From NCBI GenBank assembly GCA_041495205.1, contig JBGQCF010000021.1:1-34170 (forward strand): DNA of 34,170 nt. Direction: 5' to 3'. Below are positions 24,152 through 30,958 of the stretch, in pieces (the first letter of the stretch is position 1; the number at the start of each line of letters is the position of its first letter). A program made the translations under genes and the position numbers. Origin of the DNA: JAHFRG01 sp041495205 (GTDB taxonomy: Bacteria > Pseudomonadota > Gammaproteobacteria > Burkholderiales > JAHFRG01). The notes beneath the pieces are model-generated. The model ran no database searches and was not told where the DNA came from. It worked only from the letters and a program-made list of their open reading frames with translations.

Positions 24152-24898
24152 ATGGCGCAAAAAAGGCTGGCTTTAGTTACCGGCGGAATGGGCGGGCTGG
24201 GCGAATCCATCTGCACCAAAATGGCCAACCAGGACTATCGGGTGGCCACCACTTATTCGCCCAATAACACCAGGGCCGGCCAGTGGAAGGCTGAAATGAA
24301 ATCACTGGGCTATGATTTTTATGCCGCCGAGGTTGACGTGTCGGACTATGATTCCTGCGTCAGGCTGGTGGCAAAAGTGGAGAAAGAAGCCGGGCCCATC
24401 GACATCCTGATCAACAACGCCGGCATCACGCGCGACATGACGTTCAAGAAAATGACCAAGGTGGACTGGGACGTGGTCATGAAAACCAATCTCGACAGCG
24501 TGTTCAACATGACCAAGCCTGTGGTGGATGGCATGGTCGAGCGCGGCTGGGGGCGCATCATCAACGTATCCTCGGTGAACGGCCAGAAAGGCGCGTTTGG
24601 ACAGACCAATTACTCGGCGGCGAAAGCGGGAATGCACGGCTTCACCAAGGCGCTTGCCTTGGAAGTGGCGAGGAAAGGCGTCACCGTCAATACGATCTCG
24701 CCCGGTTACATCGGCACCAAGATGGTGATGGCAATCCCCAAGGAAATTTTGGACACAAAAATCCTCCCGCAAATTCCGGTGGGAAGATTGGGCAAGCCGG
24801 AAGAAGTCGCCGGGCTGATTATTTATCTGGCTTCCGATGAAGCGGCGTTCATCACCGGCGCCAACATCTCAATCAACGGTGGACAGCACATGTATTAA
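24152..24898 (+). CDS. phaB: Acetoacetyl-CoA reductase
   Basis: NADPH-dependent reduction of acetoacetyl-CoA to (R)-3-hydroxybutyryl-CoA, the monomer for PhaC. 248-aa short-chain dehydrogenase. The cofactor motif is TGGMGGLG (10-17) and NNAG lies at 88-91. Catalytic residues are Ser141, Tyr154 and Lys158 in NVSSVNGQKGAFGQTNYSAAKAG. PhaB rather than FabG is supported by the Q147-type loop GQKGAFGQ and by the position after phaC. The start ATG has GAGGGG upstream. The beta-ketothiolase gene phaA is absent from this window. Confidence 0.95.
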   Translation: MAQKRLALVTGGMGGLGESICTKMANQDYRVATTYSPNNTRAGQWKAEMKSLGYDFYAAEVDVSDYDSCVRLVAKVEKEAGPIDILINNAGITRDMTFKKMTKVDWDVVMKTNLDSVFNMTKPVVDGMVERGWGRIINVSSVNGQKGAFGQTNYSAAKAGMHGFTKALALEVARKGVTVNTISPGYIGTKMVMAIPKEILDTKILPQIPVGRLGKPEEVAGLIIYLASDEAAFITGANISINGGQHMY

Positions 24899-24912
24899 CA
24901 GCCCATAAAGAT

Positions 24913-24942
24913 AAAAAAAGCCCCGCCTGGAGTGGCGGGGCT
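24913..24942 (-). terminator. Rho-independent terminator of the phasin gene
   Basis: A 9-bp GC-rich stem AGCCCCGCC/GGCGGGGCT (24919-24927 with 24934-24942) with a 6-nt loop. On the minus strand it is followed by seven T residues (complement of A24913-24919). It lies about 40 nt past the phasin stop codon and may also help end the phaB transcript from the other side. Confidence 0.9.
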
Positions 24943-24980
24943 AACCTTTATGTTATTACGATAAAGGAGGAGGAAAAGAA

Positions 24981-25514
24981 TCAATAACCTTTTTTCGGGG
25001 CCTTTGCCGCCGATGCGGGGGGCGCGGCCTTGACGCCGGCGCCGGCCACATCCGCAACCTGCCTGGCAGCTTTAGTCATGCTGTCGACTACGGCTTGAGT
25101 TGCTGCAACGGTGGATTTCAGCGCAGCGATTGCCAGATCTGAGCCGGCAGGAGCGGATCCGGTGGTTTTCTCGACGACGTTAACCAAATTCTCGCTATAA
25201 GCGGTAAGACCCTCTTCAAACAGCTTGGCAAGTTCGGCCTGGGCCTGTGCAGCCACTTCGTAGACCTTGCGGGAATAACTCAGCGCATTCTCCACGCCGG
25301 ATTCAGCCAGCTTGGCGCGCAACGCCATTACTTCCTGTAAGTCTTGCACTTCACTTAATGCTTTTGCGTTTTTCGCATTCTCTTCAATCGCCTGCTTGGC
25401 GGCTTCGAGTTGCAGCTTGATCAGGCGCTCGGTGCTTTCCATAGTGGTCTTAGCGATACGCAGCGCATTATCTATGTTGTTTTTGTTAAGCTCGGGAAAT
25501 TGTTTGTTAAACAT
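24981..25514 (-). CDS. phaP: Phasin family protein
   Basis: Amphipathic protein coating PHA granules and limiting their size. 177 aa, almost wholly helical. The phasin core is at about 1-110 (FPELNKNNIDNALRIAKTTMESTERLIKLQLEAAKQAIEE), and the tail is Ala/Pro/Lys-rich (GAGVKAAPPASAAKAPKKGY). No signal peptide. It has a strong ribosome site (AAGGAG) and its own consensus promoter at 25578-25606, flanked by PhaR-type operators. Convergent with phaB and divergent from phaR. Confidence 0.93.
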   Translation of the reverse strand: MFNKQFPELNKNNIDNALRIAKTTMESTERLIKLQLEAAKQAIEENAKNAKALSEVQDLQEVMALRAKLAESGVENALSYSRKVYEVAAQAQAELAKLFEEGLTAYSENLVNVVEKTTGSAPAGSDLAIAALKSTVAATQAVVDSMTKAARQVADVAGAGVKAAPPASAAKAPKKGY

Positions 25515-25550
25515 AATAAAACTCCTTAGTCAAAAGTTAGAAAAGCAGGC

Positions 25551-25570
25551 GATGTATGCTGCACTGCATC
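25551..25570. promoter_or_regulatory. TGC-rich inverted repeat in the phasin leader
   Basis: GATG at one end and CATC at the other enclose TGCTGCACTGC. It lies between the phasin -10 box and the start codon. TGC-rich sites of this kind bind PhaR in other PHA producers; binding here is inference. Confidence 0.4.
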
Positions 25571-25577
25571 ATTTACA

Positions 25578-25606
25578 ATTCTAGAGGCTAGTACTAGCCT
25601 TGTCAA
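25578..25606 (-). promoter_or_regulatory. Phasin promoter with palindromic spacer
   Basis: On the minus strand TTGACA (25601-25606) and TAGAAT (25578-25583) are exactly 17 nt apart. The spacer is almost entirely a perfect 16-bp palindrome AGGCTAGTACTAGCCT (25585-25600). The -10 box is about 64 nt from the phasin ATG. Confidence 0.85.
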
Positions 25607-25613
25607 TAATTTT

Positions 25614-25628
25614 TGCTGCGACGCAGCA
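25614..25628. promoter_or_regulatory. Candidate PhaR operator
   Basis: A perfect inverted repeat TGCTGCG-A-CGCAGCA just upstream of the phasin -35 box. Its core CTGC-N3-GCAG agrees with the PhaR site described for Rhodobacter/Paracoccus. It lies in the phaP-phaR intergenic region, so it could control both genes. Confidence 0.55.
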
Positions 25629-25756
25629 CAGACGTTTCGTCCCCCTGGTACAAAATCTATTTTTTATTCTTAATCATGCGGTTATAATTATTGTTCAAGT
25701 TATTGCACCGAACATAACAAGCCATTTCAGGCATCGGCGGATAAGGAGCTTGCGGC

Positions 25757-26383
25757 ATGAGCGATAGAGTTATCAAGAAGTACCCTAACCGGCGTCTGTA
25801 CGACACGGCCACCAGCAGCTACATCACGCTGGCCGATGTCAAAAAGCTGGTGCTAGAGCATGTGGATTTCCGCGTGGTGGATGCCAAAACCAGTGCAGAC
25901 CTGACCCGCAGCATCCTGCTGCAAATCATTCTCGAGGAAGAAAGCGCCGGCACGCCGATGTTTTCCAGCGATATGCTGTCGCAAATCATCCGCTTTTACG
26001 GCCACGCCATGCAGGGCATGATGGGTGCTTACCTGGAAAAAAATGTCCACACCTTTATCGAGATGCAGCACCGCTTGCAGGAACAATCGCGCGCCCTGTA
26101 CGGCGACAACCCTATACTGAATGCCGACACGTGGGCGCAATTTCTCAAATTCCAGGGGCCGGCGATGCAGGGATTGCTGGGCGGTTATCTCGAGCAAAGC
26201 GCCAACATGTTTCTGGACATGCAAAGCCAGTTGCAAAAGCAGACGCGAAGCTTGTTCGGCAATTTTGGATTCCCCGATTTTGGCACCACGCCGCAAACAC
26301 CGTCTTCCCAGCAAGCCGCTTCCAAATCCGAGACGCCTGACGCAGGTTCCGATAAACCCGCAGAAGACAAGAAATCCCCTTGA
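25757..26383 (+). CDS. phaR: PHA synthesis repressor PhaR
   Basis: DNA- and polymer-binding repressor that releases the phasin promoter when PHA granules appear. 208 aa. The N-terminal DNA-binding domain (4-65) has the signature VIKKYPNRRLYDTATSSYITLADVKKLV. Two related PHB-accumulation repeats follow (about 72-112 and 118-160), sharing QIIRFYGHAMQGMMGAYLEKN and QFLKFQGPAMQGLLGGYLEQS. The tail is low complexity (Pro/Ser/Lys-rich). AAGGAG lies 9 nt before the ATG, and TATAAT at 25683-25688 is a likely -10 box. Autoregulation is expected by family. Confidence 0.95.
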   Translation: MSDRVIKKYPNRRLYDTATSSYITLADVKKLVLEHVDFRVVDAKTSADLTRSILLQIILEEESAGTPMFSSDMLSQIIRFYGHAMQGMMGAYLEKNVHTFIEMQHRLQEQSRALYGDNPILNADTWAQFLKFQGPAMQGLLGGYLEQSANMFLDMQSQLQKQTRSLFGNFGFPDFGTTPQTPSSQQAASKSETPDAGSDKPAEDKKSP

Positions 26384-26413
26384 TCGAATGAGCGTCTTGG
26401 TTCTCGTCGCTGC

Positions 26414-27733
26414 ATGAATCTCGTTCCCAAAGTTGGTTTCGTTTCGCTCGGTTGCCCCAAGGCACTGGTGGACTCCGAACATATCCTCACCCAATTGCGT
26501 GCCGAAGGCTATGCTATTGTGCCCAGCTATCGGGATGCCGACCTGGTGGTGGTGAATACCTGCGGCTTTATTAACAGCGCTGTGGAAGAATCGCTGGATG
26601 CCATCGGCGAAGCGCTGCATGAGAACGGCAAGGTCATCGTCACCGGCTGCCTGGGCGCGAGAGAAGAAGTCGTGCGCAACGCGCACCCGCAAGTGCTGGC
26701 AGTCACCGGACCACATGCCCTGCCGGAAGTGATGAACGCAGTGCATGCGCATTTGCCTCAACCCCACGATCCTTACACCAGCTTGATTCCACCCCAGGGC
26801 ATCAAGCTCACCCCCAGGCACTACGCCTATATCAAAATCTCGGAGGGCTGCAACCACCGCTGCACGTTCTGCATTATCCCTTCGCTGCGCGGAAATCTGG
26901 TGAGCCGGCCGGTGAACGAAGTGCTGCAGGAAGCGGAAAATCTGGCAAGAGCCGGCGTCAAAGAACTGCTGGTGATTTCACAGGACACCAGCGCCTACGG
27001 CGTGGATATCAAATACCGCACCGGCTTCTGGCGAGGACGGCCGCTTAAAACCCGCATGACCGATCTCGTGCGTGCGCTGGGCGAACTCGGGATATGGGTG
27101 AGACTGCACTATGTCTATCCTTACCCGCATGTGGATGAAGTGATCCCGCTGATGGCGCGGCATAAAATCCTTCCCTATCTCGATGTGCCCTTTCAGCACG
27201 CCAGCCCGCGCATTCTCAAAGCAATGCGGCGCCCGGCGGGGGCCGAAAACAATCTGGCGCGGATACGCGCTTGGCGCGAAGTCTGCCCGGAGATCACCCT
27301 GCGCAGCACTTTCATCGTCGGCTTCCCGGGCGAAACCGAGCAGGAATTCGAAGAGCTGCTGGAATTCCTGGAACAAGCCCAACTCGACCGCGTCGGCTGC
27401 TTTGCTTATTCGCCTGTTGACGGGGCCGCGGCAAACGCTCTCCCCGGGCATGTGGATGAGGATGTCAAGGAAGCAAGAAAAGCGCGCTTCATGGCGTTGC
27501 AGGAGAAAATCAGTGCGCAGCGTCTAAAAGACAAAGTCGGTCAGGCGATGACCGTACTGGTGGATGAAGTGACTGATAATGGCGCAATTGCCAGAAGCCC
27601 CGCCGACGCGCCTGAAATCGACGGCCGGGTTTACATCAAGAATTCACGCGGGCTTGCCGCAGGCGAGTTCGTGCGGGTAAATATCACCGCCTCCGATACT
27701 CATGACTTGTGGGCGGCGCCGCTCAAGAATTAA
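26414..27733 (+). CDS. rimO: Ribosomal protein S12 methylthiotransferase RimO
   Basis: Radical-SAM enzyme adding a methylthio group to an Asp of ribosomal protein S12. 439 aa, the same size as E. coli RimO. The N-terminal MTTase domain cluster cysteines are Cys14, Cys50 and Cys79. The radical SAM cluster is Cys146, Cys150 and Cys153 in SEGCNHRCTFCIIPSLRG. The C-terminal TRAM domain covers about 375-437. MiaB is excluded by the RimO-type start VGFVSLGCPKALVDSE. Thirty nt after phaR, probably co-transcribed. Confidence 0.96.
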   Translation: MNLVPKVGFVSLGCPKALVDSEHILTQLRAEGYAIVPSYRDADLVVVNTCGFINSAVEESLDAIGEALHENGKVIVTGCLGAREEVVRNAHPQVLAVTGPHALPEVMNAVHAHLPQPHDPYTSLIPPQGIKLTPRHYAYIKISEGCNHRCTFCIIPSLRGNLVSRPVNEVLQEAENLARAGVKELLVISQDTSAYGVDIKYRTGFWRGRPLKTRMTDLVRALGELGIWVRLHYVYPYPHVDEVIPLMARHKILPYLDVPFQHASPRILKAMRRPAGAENNLARIRAWREVCPEITLRSTFIVGFPGETEQEFEELLEFLEQAQLDRVGCFAYSPVDGAAANALPGHVDEDVKEARKARFMALQEKISAQRLKDKVGQAMTVLVDEVTDNGAIARSPADAPEIDGRVYIKNSRGLAAGEFVRVNITASDTHDLWAAPLKN

Positions 27734-27734
27734 T

Positions 27735-28280
27735 TCAAGGACAACCCTTGCAATTCTCGGTCAGCGCGCCCTCGAAATTGGCGCCTTGCAGATTCGCACC
27801 CTGCAAATCGGCATCTTCAAGGTTCGCTCCCTTTAAATTCGCCGAAGTCAAATTCGCGCCCTTAAGAACCGCGCCCTTGAGATTAGCTTTGACCAAATTG
27901 GCGCCCTGCAAGTCCGCACCTTCCAGGTCGGCGCCAAGCAGACTGGTACGAGACAAATTGGCCTCCTTCAGATTGGCGCGCTTTAGAATGGTGTGCGAGA
28001 GACTAGCGGACATCAGGTTGGCGCCTTGCAGGTTTGCGGCCTGCAAAACGCTGTTGTAAAGAAACGCGTACTGCAGATTAGCCTTCTCCAGGTTTGCGCC
28101 TTCGAGGTTTGATTCGTAGAGCTGCGCATACTGCAGATTGGCGCCGCGCAAGTCGGCATTGCGGCAATCGGTGTTGGGCTGCACGTCACAAGTATAGCTT
28201 TGGGCCGCAGCCGCAGAAAGCCAAAACAGAAAGGTACAGCCCGAACCCAAATTCAGCAGCATCTGATTGCGAATTCTCAT
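27735..28280 (-). CDS. Exported pentapeptide-repeat protein
   Basis: 181 aa from the ATG at 28278-28280 (the frame opens 12 codons earlier, but GGAG fits this ATG). Residues 1-28 look like a Sec signal ending AAAAQS, followed by a short region with two Cys. About 25 consecutive A(N/D)LXX pentapeptides then occupy residues 40-175 (for example ADLRGANLQYAQL), forming a right-handed beta-helix. The end is ENCKGCP. An exported location argues against a Qnr/MfpA-like gyrase role. Its start overlaps the dinG stop as ATGA, so the two are translationally coupled. The stop codon lies 1 nt from the rimO stop on the opposite strand. Confidence 0.85.
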   Translation of the reverse strand: MRIRNQMLLNLGSGCTFLFWLSAAAAQSYTCDVQPNTDCRNADLRGANLQYAQLYESNLEGANLEKANLQYAFLYNSVLQAANLQGANLMSASLSHTILKRANLKEANLSRTSLLGADLEGADLQGANLVKANLKGAVLKGANLTSANLKGANLEDADLQGANLQGANFEGALTENCKGCP

Positions 28281-30232
28281 TTCACGTTCTCCATTTGCGA
28301 TACAGCGGCGCGACACTCTTTAAGAAAATTCACTGCTTCGACTGCATCCCGGGTGCGCCGCATCGGCGGCAGGCTTCGCCAGATTCTCCGGCCATAAGCC
28401 TTGGACAGCAAACGCGGGTCGCAAATCATCAATACGCCGTGATCGCTTTCGTCGCGAATCAGGCGCCCCGCTCCCTGTTTCAATGTTATCACCGCTTGCG
28501 GCAACTGGTATTCCATGAAGGCATTGCGCCCCTGTTTGTTGATTTGCTCGATGCGCGCCGCGAGCACCGGGTCATCAGGCGGCGCAAACGGCAGCTTGTC
28601 AATCACCACCAGCGACAGCGCAGGCCCGCGCACGTCCACTCCTTCCCAGAACGACTGGCTGCCGACCAGCACCGCATTGCCGAGCTTGCGAAAGCGCTCC
28701 AAAAGCTCGCTGCGCGAGCCCTCGCCCTGGGCCAGCAGCGGAAAATCCAGATGCTGCTCGCTGAAAAGCTGTTTCAGCAGCGCATGGCCTTCCTTCATTG
28801 CGCGCAAGCTGGTAAACAGCAGGAACGCACGCCCCTGGCTGGCTTTGATCAAAGGTAAAGCCGCCGCGACCACCGCGCCGGTGTGCCCGCTGCTGTTGGG
28901 ATCGGGCAAGTCTTCGGGCACGTATAACAGCGCCTGTGTGGAGTAATCAAACGGGCTGTCCCAGGAAGCGGTGGCTGCATCATGCAATCCCATTTCATGC
29001 TGGTAATGGCTGAAATCCTTGTTCACCGCCAAGGTCGCCGAAGTGAAAATTAAAGCGCGCGCGTTGCCCTCGATTTGCTTGCGAAAAATTTCGGCGATGG
29101 ACAAAGGCGTGCTGTTGAGTTGCAGCGCCTGGTTGAATGCTTCCGCCCAGCGCACCTGCCCGGCGTCCGCATCGCGCCAGCGGCGGATTTTTTCCAGCAG
29201 CTCAAGGACACGTTGCCAGCAATTGCGCAAACCTTCGCCCCGTTCCGCCTGGCTCGCCAGCAATTCGGCCAGCGCATTGAATTTTTCACACAACCCATCC
29301 AGGGCTGCATTGAAACCGGAAATATCCTGTAATGATTGCTGCGAAAAGCGCGCATTGTCTTCTTTCACAGTCAACCGCAAATCCCTGGCGGTTTTGTCCA
29401 GTGCGGCAGCGGCCTCCGGCAATGCCGTGAACTCGCGCGCATTGACCAGCGCTTCGGTTCTGGTATCGCGCGCGAGTTCCAGGATTTGGCCGGTGCTGAT
29501 ACTCTCGCCGAAAAACAGGCTGGCGGTTTCCGGCAATTGGTGCGCCTCGTCAAAAACCACCGTATTGCACGCCGGCAGCAATTCCGCGACGCCTTCATCG
29601 CGCAGCATCACATCGGCAAAAAACAGATGGTGATTCACCACCACCACATCGGCCTGCTGCGCTTCCTTGCGCGCTTTCATCACAAAGCATTCCTGGTAAT
29701 TGGGGCAGTCCTGGCCGAGGCAGTTTTCCCTGGTGGATGTGACATGCAGCCAGACACCGGCGTTCTCAGGCACGCCACCCAAACCGCTTTTGTCGCCCGA
29801 GGACGAAGTGCGCGCGTACTGCACAATCAGCGGCAAATAACCTGCGTCTTCGCGGCTGCCGAACCGGCCTTCATTCAGCGCCTGGTTGAGATGGTAGTGG
29901 CAGACGTAATTGGCGCGTCCTTTGAGCAGCGCCACCGTCACCGGCGCTTTGAGCGCGGCGCGCACGGTGGGAATGTCGCGGTTGAAGAGCTGGTCCTGCA
30001 GCGTCTTGGTGCCGGTTGAAATAATCACCTTGCCGCCGGAGAGCAATGCGGGAACGAGATACGCAAAGGTTTTCCCCGTCCCGGTGCCGGCTTCTGCAAC
30101 CAGAACCGAATTGCCTTCAATCGCATCGGCGACCGCGCGCGCCATCTCGAGCTGCCCCTGGCGCACGCGGAAGTCGCCTACCGCCTGCGCAAGCGGACTG
30201 CGATCTGAAAATATCGAATCGAGATTCAGCAT
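28277..30232 (-). CDS. dinG: DinG/YoaA-family ATP-dependent DNA helicase
   Basis: An XPD-like 5'-to-3' helicase that resolves R-loops and other structures. 651 aa. Walker A is EAGTGTGKT (47-55). The iron-sulphur cluster cysteines are Cys111, Cys171, Cys176 and Cys182 (CHYHLNQ and CLGQDCPNYQECF). DEAH is at 228-231 (VVFDEAHQLPE). The late motif is GAGRLIRDESDHGVLMICDPR. Length and lack of an exonuclease domain fit YoaA-type DinG. No clear ribosome site precedes the ATG. The integrase remnant ends only 8 nt upstream, so the native promoter may have been displaced. Confidence 0.94.
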   Translation of the reverse strand: MLNLDSIFSDRSPLAQAVGDFRVRQGQLEMARAVADAIEGNSVLVAEAGTGTGKTFAYLVPALLSGGKVIISTGTKTLQDQLFNRDIPTVRAALKAPVTVALLKGRANYVCHYHLNQALNEGRFGSREDAGYLPLIVQYARTSSSGDKSGLGGVPENAGVWLHVTSTRENCLGQDCPNYQECFVMKARKEAQQADVVVVNHHLFFADVMLRDEGVAELLPACNTVVFDEAHQLPETASLFFGESISTGQILELARDTRTEALVNAREFTALPEAAAALDKTARDLRLTVKEDNARFSQQSLQDISGFNAALDGLCEKFNALAELLASQAERGEGLRNCWQRVLELLEKIRRWRDADAGQVRWAEAFNQALQLNSTPLSIAEIFRKQIEGNARALIFTSATLAVNKDFSHYQHEMGLHDAATASWDSPFDYSTQALLYVPEDLPDPNSSGHTGAVVAAALPLIKASQGRAFLLFTSLRAMKEGHALLKQLFSEQHLDFPLLAQGEGSRSELLERFRKLGNAVLVGSQSFWEGVDVRGPALSLVVIDKLPFAPPDDPVLAARIEQINKQGRNAFMEYQLPQAVITLKQGAGRLIRDESDHGVLMICDPRLLSKAYGRRIWRSLPPMRRTRDAVEAVNFLKECRAAVSQMENVK

Positions 30233-30240
30233 TCAGCGGC

Positions 30241-30518
30241 TCAGAGTGAGTCCAGCGGGCTTTGCGCGCCGCGCCCCTCGCGATTAAGCACGTGCGTGTA
30301 AATCATGGTTGTACTGACGTCCCGATGGTTAAGAAGTTCTTGCACGGTGCGAATATCATAACCGCCTTCACGCGGATGAGTCACAAATGAATGGCGGAAA
30401 GTATGGCAACTTGCGGGTTTGACAATCCGCGCCGCGCGCATGGCCTGCGCCACCACGCGCTACAACACGGCACGAATCCCGTCCATCAGCTTGGGCGGAT
30501 CTGCTTTGGCGTGTTCAT
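30241..30518 (-). pseudogene. Integron-type tyrosine recombinase remnant (intI)
   Basis: The C-terminal ~70 residues are intact: KPASCHTFRHSFVTH (HxxR box), GGYDIRTVQELLNHRDVSTTMIYTHVLNREGRG with the nucleophilic Tyr, and a SPLDSL end. This pattern matches integron integrases. Upstream, MNTPKQIR and, in another frame, PKLMDGIRAV resemble the N-terminus of the same family. They are joined almost directly to the C-terminal part, so the central two thirds, including the first catalytic Arg, are missing. An amber codon at 30460-30462 stands where a Gln would be expected. Non-functional. Whether it was IntI or a related Xer-like enzyme rests on these motifs and the adjoining attI/attC-like sites. 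Confidence 0.8.
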
Positions 30519-30598
30519 GAGCAGTCCCTTCAAGGTGTGTTTGCCAGTGATTTTATAAAGCCATCTCCCATAACGCCTTGATTCCGGTGTAAGATGAC

Positions 30599-30651
30599 AA
30601 AAACGTGGGCAAAATGCTGCAATATAAAGCCGCTTTTAGGCGGTCTATTTC
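30599..30651 (+). other. attI-like leader beside the integrase remnant
   Basis: A 53-nt segment between the integrase remnant and the first cassette-like gene, the expected place for attI and the cassette promoter. It matches 4594-4646 (minus) at 47 of 53 positions. It contains CAATATAAA, a possible -10 region, and a weak CCGC/GCGG hairpin. The rest of the gap 30519-30679 shows nothing I can name. Confidence 0.55.
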
Positions 30652-30679
30652 TAGTCAGGTTTTTCAAAGAGGCGAACTT

Positions 30680-30895
30680 ATGGGCACGCAGATTCAACTG
30701 GCACTCAAGGCGGCGCAATCTAAAGTTCGTGCCTATGTGAAGCACTTGGAGTCTGAAAACAGAAAACTTCAATCGAAAATTGTGAAACTTGAGTCTCAAC
30801 ACTCCACGGATAAAAACGGGATCGCGGCACTTGAAAAGGAATTGAAGAAAGGTCATGTCCGTATCCAAATCGTTCGTTTCGCTGGAAAAACCTAA
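30680..30895 (+). CDS. Small coiled-coil protein, first cassette position
   Basis: 71 aa from the ATG at 30680, with AGAGG 7 nt upstream; the frame is open further upstream, but that part lies in the attI-like leader. Residues 5-55 (QIQLALKAAQSKVRAYVKHL onward) have a heptad pattern of Leu/Val/Ile with Lys/Glu and should form a coiled coil. No family recognised. The stop TAA falls within ACCTAAC (30890-30896), an attC-type R'' core, so the gene looks like a cassette. Confidence 0.6.
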   Translation: MGTQIQLALKAAQSKVRAYVKHLESENRKLQSKIVKLESQHSTDKNGIAALEKELKKGHVRIQIVRFAGKT

Positions 30896-30896
30896 C
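30890..30896 (+). other. attC-type R'' core overlapping a stop codon
   Basis: ACCTAAC is a full RYYYAAC match and contains the TAA of the coiled-coil gene. A matching GTTRRRY is not seen before the kinase gene, so the site is incomplete or coincidental. Confidence 0.3.
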
Positions 30897-30958
30897 CTTG
30901 TATTGCAGTCGACCGCCCCCGGCCTTGACTGCCGCGTCGACCACGCTCGCCGATTCAG

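Noticed and set aside
24152..24898. FabG (fatty-acid ketoacyl-ACP reductase) instead of PhaB
   Set aside because: The PhaB-type active-site loop and the position directly after phaC favour acetoacetyl-CoA reductase.
27735..28280. CRISPR-like or tandem DNA repeat
   Set aside because: The periodicity is 15 nt and codes for pentapeptide repeats in one frame; there are no spacers.
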